Shown: positions 1 through 6,713 of the stretch, piece by piece | Layout of the letters: each line of letters opens with the position of its first letter | How positions within the stretch are numbered: position 1 is the first letter of the stretch | Assembly: GCA_041746635.1 (NCBI GenBank) | Contig: JBGTGQ010000012.1 | Location: 1-43,973, forward strand | Source of the DNA: CAMASH01 sp041746635 | GTDB lineage: Bacteria > Verrucomicrobiota > Verrucomicrobiia > Chthoniobacterales > Terrimicrobiaceae | DNA: 43,973 bases | Direction: 5' to 3' | The notes under the pieces: model-generated | What the model was told of the DNA's origin: nothing | The model's input: the letters and a program-made list of their open reading frames with translations, nothing else | Databases searched by the model: none | Position numbers and translations under genes: made by a program

Positions 1-138
1 AAAATCGCCCGGCTCGGCGGCTATCTCGCCAGGGCGCATGATCCTCCTCCGGGAAACATGGTGATGTGGCGAGGTATGTCTCGCCTTACCGACATCCAGT
101 TAGGCTTTCTTCTCCAGACAAAATTTGCGGGTAATTGA
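1..138 (+). CDS. C-terminal end of an IS4-family (Tn5-like) transposase, partial at left edge
   Basis: Frame 1 is open from the window edge to a TGA at 136-138 and gives about 45 residues. They include IARLGGYLAR, then a short linker, then MWRGMSRLTDIQLGFLL. This pattern (ARLGG, a short variable stretch, LWxGxxRLxD) matches the C-terminal dimerisation region of Tn5-type IS4 transposases. The DDE catalytic core would lie to the left of the window. The end of the insertion sequence cannot be fixed, because no inverted repeat or target duplication is recognisable here. It sits next to a rearranged sensor-kinase remnant, so the element may have taken part in that damage. The identification rests on a short stretch. 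Confidence 0.6.
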   Translation, partial: KIARLGGYLARAHDPPPGNMVMWRGMSRLTDIQLGFLLQTKFAGN

Positions 139-739
139 AAGGCTCGAGAGGGGTGAGCAGGGTGAAGACCGTCCCTTGGCCGACTTGGCTGCTCATTTGC
201 AGGGTGACCTCAGCCGCAAACTCGCGAGTCTTGGGCTGGTCGTCCGGGAGCACTTTGTCGATGTAGGGCGTGTTGAGCAATTCTGCTGCGTGGTAGCCCC
301 AAAGCGGGAGGCAAGCCGCACTCACCTGGGTGAAACGGCCCTCCCGGTCGAAAGCGCAAATCGCATCGAGCGAGGAGTCGAGCACCTTGGCCAGTTGGGC
401 GGCGGTTTGCCGGAAGCGTTTCTCACTTTCCGTGATATCTCGCTGGATACCAATAAAGCGAATCAGCCGGCCGGCCACGTCGCGCACCGGAGTGATCAAG
501 AGTTCATTCCAAAAGGCCGTGCCATCCTTGCGGTAGTTTAGAATTTCCCCCTCGAAGGCCCTGCCCTCCTGCACGGCGGCACTCAACGTCGCCCGCACGG
601 CAGGATCTGTGTCAACGCCTTGGAGAAAGCGGCAGTTTTGGCCCAATACATCCACCGCTTGATAGCCAGTGATCGCTGCGAATGCGGCGTTGGCGTACAG
701 AATCTTCGGGCCGGGTTCGATAACTTTGCCGTCATGCAC
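86..739 (-). pseudogene. Remnant of a LOV/PAS sensor histidine kinase, truncated and internally deleted
   Basis: The 217-residue frame begins inside a LOV domain. Residues 33-40 read GQNCRFLQ, the flavin-binding LOV motif, with the photoactive cysteine at about residue 36; NYRKDGTAFWNEL and GIQRDITE follow. A second PAS domain starts near residue 107 but breaks off around residue 175. It runs straight into VGQGTVFTLLTPL, the last strand of a histidine-kinase ATPase domain. The HisKA helix and the N and G1 boxes are missing, so the protein cannot be a working kinase. There is no ATG: the only candidate is a GTG at 739, and the frame is open upstream only to the TGA that ends the preceding sugar-kinase gene. 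I read it as decayed. The LOV part could still fold. Confidence 0.7.
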
Positions 740-772
740 CCGCCGCGGGGCGACAGCATCAGCGGCTGACGC

Positions 773-1684
773 TCAACTCAGAGCGCTCATGCGGCGGAAC
801 ATGTCTAAACGCTCGGCAATTTGCTGCTGGCTGACGGTTTTGATCCGCTCCAGGCTGAACGCCTCAACGTTGTAGCTCGCCAGCACGCTGCCAAAAACCA
901 CCGCCTGACGCAGCGCCTCGAAGGTCACTTCGCCGCCGTCGTCTTTCGCAATGTAGCCGGCTAGGCCGCCGGCAAACGTGTCGCCCGCGCCGGTGGGATC
1001 GTGGATGTCTTCAAGCGGGTAGGCGGGACAACTGAAGAATTGTCCATCGTTGCCGAAGAGCAGGCAGCCGTGCTCGCCTTTTTTTACCGCAACGTATTGC
1101 GGACCCATGGCGCGGAGTTTGTGGCCGGCTTTGATCAGGCTGGTCTCGCCGCTAAGTTCGCGGGCCTCGCTGTCGTTGAGGATTAGCATGTGAACACGAC
1201 CGAGGAGTTCGATCAGGCGGGGTTTGGCGATGTTGATCCAGAGGTCCATCGTATCGGCAATGACGAAGCGGGGCAGCCGCACCTGATCGAGAACGTGATG
1301 CTGCAAGTCGGGCGCGATATTGGCCAGCAGGACGATGGGCGTGTCTTTGTAATTTTCCGGCAAGGTCGGGGTAAAGTGCTCGAAGACATTGAGCGCGACG
1401 GAGCGGGTCTCGCGGGTGTTGAGGTCCCACATGTATTCACCGGACCAACGGAAAGTCTCACCGGGCACGATTTGCAGGCCGGCGAGGTCGATCTGGCGGC
1501 TTTGGAAAAGCGCGATGTGTTCCTGGGGGAAATCCTCGCCCACAATGCCGACAAGATTGACCGGGCTGAAAAAACTCGCGGCCACCGCGCCGTAGGAGGC
1601 GGAGCCACCGAGGAGGTTTTTGTGCTCCTCGAGGGGAGTTTTGATGTCATCAAGCGCAATAGAACCAACAATCAGGACGGACAT
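773..1684 (-). CDS. PfkB-family carbohydrate kinase
   Basis: This is a 303-residue cytoplasmic kinase of the ribokinase/PfkB superfamily, which phosphorylates a sugar or nucleoside hydroxyl using ATP. The N-terminus MSVLIVGSIALDDI and the GGSASYGAVAAS segment (about 26-37) form the substrate-binding part. Near the C-terminus DPTGAGDTFAGG holds the anion hole and the catalytic Asp (GAGD). Length is normal for the family. ATG at 1684 is the first start and directly precedes the conserved beta-strand. It diverges from the ABC importer with about 110 bp between the two starts, so the two units may share a control region. The exact sugar cannot be told from motifs. A LOV-kinase remnant follows in the same frame after its stop. 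Confidence 0.85.
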   Translation of the reverse strand: MSVLIVGSIALDDIKTPLEEHKNLLGGSASYGAVAASFFSPVNLVGIVGEDFPQEHIALFQSRQIDLAGLQIVPGETFRWSGEYMWDLNTRETRSVALNVFEHFTPTLPENYKDTPIVLLANIAPDLQHHVLDQVRLPRFVIADTMDLWINIAKPRLIELLGRVHMLILNDSEARELSGETSLIKAGHKLRAMGPQYVAVKKGEHGCLLFGNDGQFFSCPAYPLEDIHDPTGAGDTFAGGLAGYIAKDDGGEVTFEALRQAVVFGSVLASYNVEAFSLERIKTVSQQQIAERLDMFRRMSALS

Positions 1685-1795
1685 AGAAAGGCGAATTTGC
1701 CTTTTCCCGCACAGGGATGGCGAGAGGAAAAAGGCCCCGTCTTTTCATTGCCCAATCGGTGGCAAACCGGTAGCGCATATGCAGTTTCCGGACCG

Positions 1796-2866
1796 ATGAT
1801 TTCGATCACTATTGACAACCTCGTTAAGAAGTTTGGTGCCCAGACCGCGCTGAACGGCATTTCTCTCCGCATCGAACCGGGAGAAATTTTTTTCCTGCTC
1901 GGCCCCAGCGGCTGCGGAAAAACCACCCTGCTGCGTAATATCGCCGGCTTTTACATTCCCGAAGGCGGACGCATCCACTTCGGCGATGAGGATGTGACCA
2001 ATCTTCCTCCGCACAAACGCAACACGGGCATGATGTTTCAGAGCTACGCGCTCTGGCCGCACATGACCGTGGCCAAAAATGTCGCCTTCGGTCTCGAGGA
2101 GCGCAAAGTCCCCGCCGCCGATATCAAAAAACGCGTGGCCGAGGCCCTCGCGTCCGTGCGCATGGACACCTACGCCGAGCGCAAAATCGCCCAACTCTCC
2201 GGCGGCCAGCAGCAGCGCGTCGCCCTGGCCCGCGCCCTCGTCATTCGCCCGCGCGCTCTGCTGCTCGACGAACCGCTCTCCAACCTCGACGCCAAGCTGC
2301 GCCTCGAAATGCGCACGGAAATTCGCCGCGTCTGCAAGGAATTCGGACTCACCGCCATTTACGTCACGCACGATCAGAAAGAGGCGCTCTCCATTTCCGA
2401 CCGAATGGCCATCCTCGAGAGCGGTAAAATCGCCCAGATTGGCGAACCGGAGGAGGTCTATCGCCGCCCGCATTCGCGCGTGGTGGCAGACTTCATCGGC
2501 GAGACAAACTTTCTTCCCGGGAAAATCGCCACCGCCTCCAACGGCTCCGCCACGGTCGAAACCACGATTGGATCTTTCGAGGGCGTCGTCAGCGATCCCG
2601 CTTGGCAACCCCAGACCGGCGAATCCGCCACACTTTCCGTCCGCCCGGAAGCCTGGACCATCCGCCCCGACGCCACGGGACGGAACACGGTGCGGGGCCG
2701 CATCGGCGAATCGATTTACCTCGGCGAAGTCGCCCAATACCAATTCCTCGCGGGCGAACACACGCTCAAGGTTTTTGAATTGAACCCCCGCCATTCCACC
2801 CGGCCCACCGACCGCGATCTGTACGCCGCCGCCGAACCGGACGACGTGGTCGTACTGAGGAAATGA
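1796..2866 (+). CDS. ABC importer ATP-binding protein (Fe3+/polyamine-type, with TOBE domain)
   Basis: This 356-residue ATPase powers a binding-protein-dependent importer at the inner membrane. Motifs in order: Walker A GPSGCGKTT (36-44), Q-loop MMFQSYALWPHM (79-90), signature LSGGQQQ (134-140), Walker B LLLDEP (155-160), D-loop SNLDAKL and the switch His in THDQ (about 192). Residues about 240-356 form the TOBE-like regulatory region typical of FbpC/PotA relatives. ATG at 1796 is chosen because the domain begins at once (MISITIDNLVKKFG); the frame is open further upstream, but only as antisense to the sugar kinase. Its partners are the binding protein at 2946 and the double permease at 4963. 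Metal, phosphonate or another small solute are all possible substrates. Confidence 0.9.
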   Translation: MISITIDNLVKKFGAQTALNGISLRIEPGEIFFLLGPSGCGKTTLLRNIAGFYIPEGGRIHFGDEDVTNLPPHKRNTGMMFQSYALWPHMTVAKNVAFGLEERKVPAADIKKRVAEALASVRMDTYAERKIAQLSGGQQQRVALARALVIRPRALLLDEPLSNLDAKLRLEMRTEIRRVCKEFGLTAIYVTHDQKEALSISDRMAILESGKIAQIGEPEEVYRRPHSRVVADFIGETNFLPGKIATASNGSATVETTIGSFEGVVSDPAWQPQTGESATLSVRPEAWTIRPDATGRNTVRGRIGESIYLGEVAQYQFLAGEHTLKVFELNPRHSTRPTDRDLYAAAEPDDVVVLRK

Positions 2867-2879
2867 GCGAAAGTAACCC

Positions 2880-2934
2880 GTGGCATCGGCTTCCAGCCGA
2901 TGAACAAATCTCATGGGCTGGAAGCCCATGCCAC
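2880..2934. repeat. Twin-hairpin REP-like palindrome inside the ABC operon
   Basis: Two 23-bp arms (2880-2902 and 2912-2934) are inverted copies differing at only two positions. Each arm is itself a hairpin: CATCGGCT-TCC-AGCCGATG and CATGGGCT-GGA-AGCCCATG. The repeat fills most of the 79 bp between the ATPase stop and the binding-protein start. Such palindromes are typical of dispersed REP-like elements. Here it could slow decay of, or attenuate, the downstream message. No T-tract follows, so it is not a standard terminator. Confidence 0.75.
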
Positions 2935-2945
2935 TGTTTCTAACG

Positions 2946-4502
2946 ATGCGCATCATCCTCGTTCTCATCGCGCTGGTTGCCGTCCTTGCCGTTCCCTTCG
3001 CGCTCAAGCCGAAACAAAACCTGCTGGCCGGCGCGGATGAGACCCTCGTCATCATCAGCCCGCACAACGAGGCCATTCGGTACGAATTCAGCCGCGCGTT
3101 TTCGGATTATTACAAGGCCAGGACCGGCCGCAGCGTGCGGATCGACTGGCGCATCGTCGGCGGCACCAGCGAAATCGCCAAGTATCTCGATGGCGAATTT
3201 TACAACGCTTTCATGCGGACCTGGACCGCCGCGGGCAACAAATGGAGCGACGAAGTTTCCGCCGCCTACCGGAACATCGCGACGGACTCCCCCGTGCGGC
3301 AGGCTTTTCTTGCTTCGAACGCGAGCATCGGCATTGACCTGTTTTTTGGGGGCGGAGCTTACGATTTCATCGCGCAGGCGAAGGCCGGCACCTTGGTGGA
3401 CAGCGGTGTGATCGGTGCTCACCCCGATTGGTTCACCGACGCCAGCATTCCCATGTCCGTTTCCGGCGAACCCTATTATGACGCAAAAGGCCGTTGGATC
3501 GGCACCTGCCTTTCCGCCTTCGGCATTTGTTACAACACCGACTCACTCCAACGTCTCGGCGTGACCTCGCTGCCTGCGAGTTGGAACGATCTGACCAATC
3601 CGAAATTCGCCCATCAGGTTGCCCTGGCCGATCCGACCAAGAGCGGTTCGATTGCCAAGGCTTTCGAGATGGTCATCCAGCAACAAATGCAGCAAGTCGT
3701 CGGCGCGAGTGAAGCCACGGAAGCCGCCTTGGCCGAGGGTTGGAAACGAGGCCTGCAACTCATCATCAAGGCTTCGGCTAATTCCCGCTATTTTTCCGAT
3801 GCCGCCGGCAACGTGCCAATGGATGTTTCGCTGGGCGATGCCGCCATTGGCATGTGCATCGATTTTTACGGACGCTTTCAAAGTGAAGCGGTGAAAATCG
3901 GTGACGCCCCCTCGCGCCTGCAGTACTTCACGCCCCTCGGCGGTTCCTCCGTCGGCGTGGACCCGATCGGGCTGCTGCGCGGGTCGCCCAATCCGGAACT
4001 CGCCCGCGAATTCATCGCCTTCGTGCTTTCGTTCGAAGGGCAAAAGCTTTGGAACTTCCAAGTCGGCACACCCGGCGGTCCCACCCGCTACGCCCTGCGC
4101 CGCCTGCCCATTCGCAAGGAACTATACGCCCCCGAATTCACCGCTTTCCGCTCCGATCCGGAAACCCTGCCCTATGAAGAGGCCCGCTCTTTCACCTATC
4201 ACGATGCCTGGACTGGACCGCTCTTTTCCACACTCCGTTTCATCATCCGGGTCAGCAGCATAGATTCCCACGACGAGCAGGCGGGTGCCTGGCAGGCCCT
4301 CATCGCGGCCGGCTTTCCCCCCGAGGCCACCTCGGTATTTTCCGACATCAGTGCGATTGATTACGCCAGCGCGAAAAACATCATCCGTCCGGCCCTGAAA
4401 GGCTCCACACCACTGGCCGAAGTCCAACTCGCCGCCAAGCTCGGAGAACATTTTCGCGCCCAATACCGCCGCGCCGAGCAACTCGCCAGCGAGGGCAAAT
4501 GA
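2946..4502 (+). CDS. ABC transporter extracellular solute-binding protein
   Basis: This is a 518-residue protein with an N-terminal hydrophobic segment (MRIILVLIALVAVLAVPFAL) that serves as signal peptide or anchor; no lipobox Cys is visible. The mature part begins ETLVIISPHNEAIRYEFSRAF, the first strand and helix of the Fe3+/thiamine/phosphonate class of binding proteins. Later segments such as GICYNTDSL, ADPTKSGS and VDPIGLLRGSPNPELAREFI fit the same fold. It is longer than typical members (about 340 residues), with a C-terminal extension of unknown role. ATG at 2946 is preferred over an in-frame ATG at 2913 because 2913 lies in the palindromic repeat. The stop overlaps the next ATG (ATGA). 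The ligand is not determinable from sequence alone. Confidence 0.8.
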   Translation: MRIILVLIALVAVLAVPFALKPKQNLLAGADETLVIISPHNEAIRYEFSRAFSDYYKARTGRSVRIDWRIVGGTSEIAKYLDGEFYNAFMRTWTAAGNKWSDEVSAAYRNIATDSPVRQAFLASNASIGIDLFFGGGAYDFIAQAKAGTLVDSGVIGAHPDWFTDASIPMSVSGEPYYDAKGRWIGTCLSAFGICYNTDSLQRLGVTSLPASWNDLTNPKFAHQVALADPTKSGSIAKAFEMVIQQQMQQVVGASEATEAALAEGWKRGLQLIIKASANSRYFSDAAGNVPMDVSLGDAAIGMCIDFYGRFQSEAVKIGDAPSRLQYFTPLGGSSVGVDPIGLLRGSPNPELAREFIAFVLSFEGQKLWNFQVGTPGGPTRYALRRLPIRKELYAPEFTAFRSDPETLPYEEARSFTYHDAWTGPLFSTLRFIIRVSSIDSHDEQAGAWQALIAAGFPPEATSVFSDISAIDYASAKNIIRPALKGSTPLAEVQLAAKLGEHFRAQYRRAEQLASEGK

Positions 4503-4966
4503 ATCTCACGCGAAGGCGCGAAGACGCGAAGGATGAAGAAGCGATTGCGGAAGCTGTCGTGGATTCTGCCTTTGGCATTCACACGGAACTTGGGCCCGGC
4601 TTGCTTGAAACTGTCTATGAAGTACTGTTGGCCGATGCTCTTGTCGAAAGAGGTTTTATGGTCGAACAGCAAGTTGATGTGCCCATTCAATTTCGAGGTA
4701 AAATATTTCCCGTGGGATTCCGTGCTGACCTCATTGTCGAAAGGAAAGTCTGGGTGGAACTCAAGTCTGTTGAAAACCTCGCCCCCGTGCACGCCAAGCA
4801 GCTTCTTACCTATCTTCGCTTGCTCGACTACCGTCTCGGGCTTCTCATCAACTTTGGCGCTCCGCTGATCAAAAATGGCATTAAACAAATCGTGAACGGC
4901 TTGGAATCGCCAAAATATCCCTCCTCCCTTCGCGCCTTCGCGTCTTCGCGCGAGAAAACCTCATGA
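4499..4966 (+). CDS. GxxExxY protein (PD-(D/E)XK nuclease-like, unknown function)
   Basis: This 155-residue protein carries the family motif GLLETVY at residues 34-40. A nuclease-like core follows: Asp77 in FRADLIVERK, then E87-x-K89 in VELKSVE and Gln101 in AKQLLTYL. This is the D...ExK...Q layout of the PD-(D/E)XK superfamily. The cellular role of GxxExxY proteins is unknown as far as I know. The gene is wedged between a binding protein and its permease, to which it has no obvious functional link. It overlaps both neighbours by ATGA. Both protein ends (residues about 3-12 and 142-152) are encoded by a 28-bp inverted repeat, which suggests that gene and repeats move as one unit. Confidence 0.85.
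   Translation: MNLTRRREDAKDEEAIAEAVVDSAFGIHTELGPGLLETVYEVLLADALVERGFMVEQQVDVPIQFRGKIFPVGFRADLIVERKVWVELKSVENLAPVHAKQLLTYLRLLDYRLGLLINFGAPLIKNGIKQIVNGLESPKYPSSLRAFASSREKTS
4505..4954. mobile_element. Putative GxxExxY cassette bounded by 28-bp inverted repeats
   Basis: The left repeat at 4505-4532 and the reverse complement of the right repeat at 4927-4954 agree at 25 of 28 positions. Each is built from the unit CGCGAAGR repeated about every 9 bases. They enclose almost the whole GxxExxY gene and are translated as its two ends. No transposase and no clear target-site duplication is present. The position, exactly between two cotranscribed transporter genes with stop/start overlaps kept on both sides, argues for insertion of a unit that preserves expression of the genes after it. 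That it is mobile is my inference. Confidence 0.6.
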
Positions 4967-6657
4967 AAATCAGCGGCCCGCATATCGTCTTCGCGCTCAC
5001 GGCGCTTTTCTTTTTCTTTTTCTTCCTCCTGCCGATTTGGGAGACGCTCGGCGGCGCGTTTCGGCAACCCGGCGGCGGCTTCACCCTCGACTATTTTATC
5101 GAAGTTTTCCGCAACCCGATTTACCTCGAAGGACTGTGGAATTCGGTGCAGATGGCGGTTTACAGCACGATTCTCACGGCCGCCATTGCGCTTCCCCTCG
5201 CTCTGCTGACTGATCAATATCTTTTCCCCGGCAAGGGCCTTTTTTCCGCGCTCGTGCTTATTCCCATGATCTTGCCGCCTTTCGTCGGCGCTATTGGTGT
5301 GAAACAAATCCTCGGTCAGGAAGGCGCGCTGAATGCCCTGCTGGAATCACTCGGACTCATTGACCCCGCCCACCCCATCGACTGGCTGGGCCAGAGCCGG
5401 CTCTTCGGCGTGGTGGTGATGAACGCCCTGCATCTTTACCCGATTTTGTATCTCAACCTCGTTGCCGCCCTCGCCAACGTGGACCCCGCCATGGAGGAAG
5501 CGGCCGAAAACCTCGGCTGCACCGGTTTCCGCAAATTCCGCAAGATCACCCTGCCCCTCATCATGCCCGGCTTTTTCGCCGGAGGGATCATCGTTTTCAT
5601 CTGGGCCTTCACCGAACTCGGCGTGCCGCTCATGTTCGACTTCAGCCGCGTGACTTCGGTGCAGATTTTCAGCGGCATCAAGGATATCGGCGGCAACCCC
5701 TTCCCCTTCGCCCTGGTCGCCGTGATGCTCATCTCCACCGTTTTGCTCTATGCCCTGAGCAAGGCCACCATCGGCCGCGCCAGCCATGCCATGATGGCCA
5801 AGGCCACCAGCCAGGGCGGCCCGCGCGCCGCCAGCCCGCTCGGCGGATGGCTCATCGCCGCGTTTTTTGCCGCCATCACTTTCCTCGCCGTGTTGCCTCA
5901 TCTAGGCGTGGTTCTCGTCGCCTTCTCCCGCGACTGGTATGGCACGATCCTGCCCGATGGTTGGACCCTCGATCATTTCCGCCAGGCCCTTGGTCATGAT
6001 CTTACATTGCCATCGATCCAGAACAGCCTGAAATACGCCTCGCTGGCCACGTTGATTGATCTCGTTCTCGGCATTGCCATAGCGTACGTCGTCACGCGCA
6101 CCCGACTCCCCGGCCGTCAGATCCTCGACGCCATGGCCATGTTGCCCCTCGCCGTGCCTGGCCTCGTGTTGGCCTTCGGCTATCTGGCCATGACCCAGGA
6201 GGGAAAATTGTTCGCTTTCATGAATCCCACCGTGGACCCGCTCCTTATCCTCGTCATCGCTTACAGCGTGCGCCGTCTGCCCTACGTCGTGCGCAGCGCC
6301 GCCGCCGGATTCCAGCAAACCAGCGTCACGTTGGAAGAAGCCGCGCAAAACCTCGGCTGCCCGCCCTTCCGCACCCTGAGGAAAATCACCCTCCCACTTA
6401 TCGCCGCGAATCTCATGGCCGGCGGGCTGCTCGCCTTCAGTTTCGCCATGCTCGAAGTAAGCGACAGTCTCATCCTGGCGCAAAAGCAGCAGGACTTCCC
6501 CATCACCAAGGCCATCTACGAATTGTACAATCTGCTCGGCGACGGACGCTTCATCGCCAGCGCCCTCGGCGTTTGGGCCATGTGTTTCCTCGGCATCTGC
6601 ATCCTCGGTGCCAGCTTGATCCTCGGAAAAAAACTGGGCGCCATCTTCCGCGTTTAA
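4963..6657 (+). CDS. ABC importer permease, fused double-domain (FbpB/ThiP-like)
   Basis: This 564-residue inner-membrane protein has about twelve hydrophobic segments in two tandem permease domains. Each half has an EAA loop that docks on the ATPase: EEAAENLGCTGFRKFRKI near residue 177 and EEAAQNLGCPPFRTLRKI near residue 456. One fused chain thus replaces the usual two permeases, as in ferric-iron and thiamine importers. The N-terminal segment LTALFFFFFFLLPIWETLGG is the first membrane helix. ATG at 4963 overlaps the stop of the inserted GxxExxY gene. With the ATPase (1796) and binding protein (2946) it completes one importer. The substrate is uncertain. Confidence 0.88.
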   Translation: MKISGPHIVFALTALFFFFFFLLPIWETLGGAFRQPGGGFTLDYFIEVFRNPIYLEGLWNSVQMAVYSTILTAAIALPLALLTDQYLFPGKGLFSALVLIPMILPPFVGAIGVKQILGQEGALNALLESLGLIDPAHPIDWLGQSRLFGVVVMNALHLYPILYLNLVAALANVDPAMEEAAENLGCTGFRKFRKITLPLIMPGFFAGGIIVFIWAFTELGVPLMFDFSRVTSVQIFSGIKDIGGNPFPFALVAVMLISTVLLYALSKATIGRASHAMMAKATSQGGPRAASPLGGWLIAAFFAAITFLAVLPHLGVVLVAFSRDWYGTILPDGWTLDHFRQALGHDLTLPSIQNSLKYASLATLIDLVLGIAIAYVVTRTRLPGRQILDAMAMLPLAVPGLVLAFGYLAMTQEGKLFAFMNPTVDPLLILVIAYSVRRLPYVVRSAAAGFQQTSVTLEEAAQNLGCPPFRTLRKITLPLIAANLMAGGLLAFSFAMLEVSDSLILAQKQQDFPITKAIYELYNLLGDGRFIASALGVWAMCFLGICILGASLILGKKLGAIFRV

Positions 6658-6713
6658 TTTTTTCCACGTCCGGGCTTAAACAGTTCTGATCATAAGCTCG
6701 CTTGAACATCGCG

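Noticed and set aside
1190..1795. N-terminal extension of the ABC ATPase by about 200 residues
   Set aside because: This part is antisense to the PfkB gene. The ATPase domain begins immediately at ATG 1796.
1745..3076. Minus-strand frame of 443 codons opposite the ABC ATPase
   Set aside because: It is a mirror of the ATPase coding sequence: low-complexity Gly/Ala/Phe composition and no domain.
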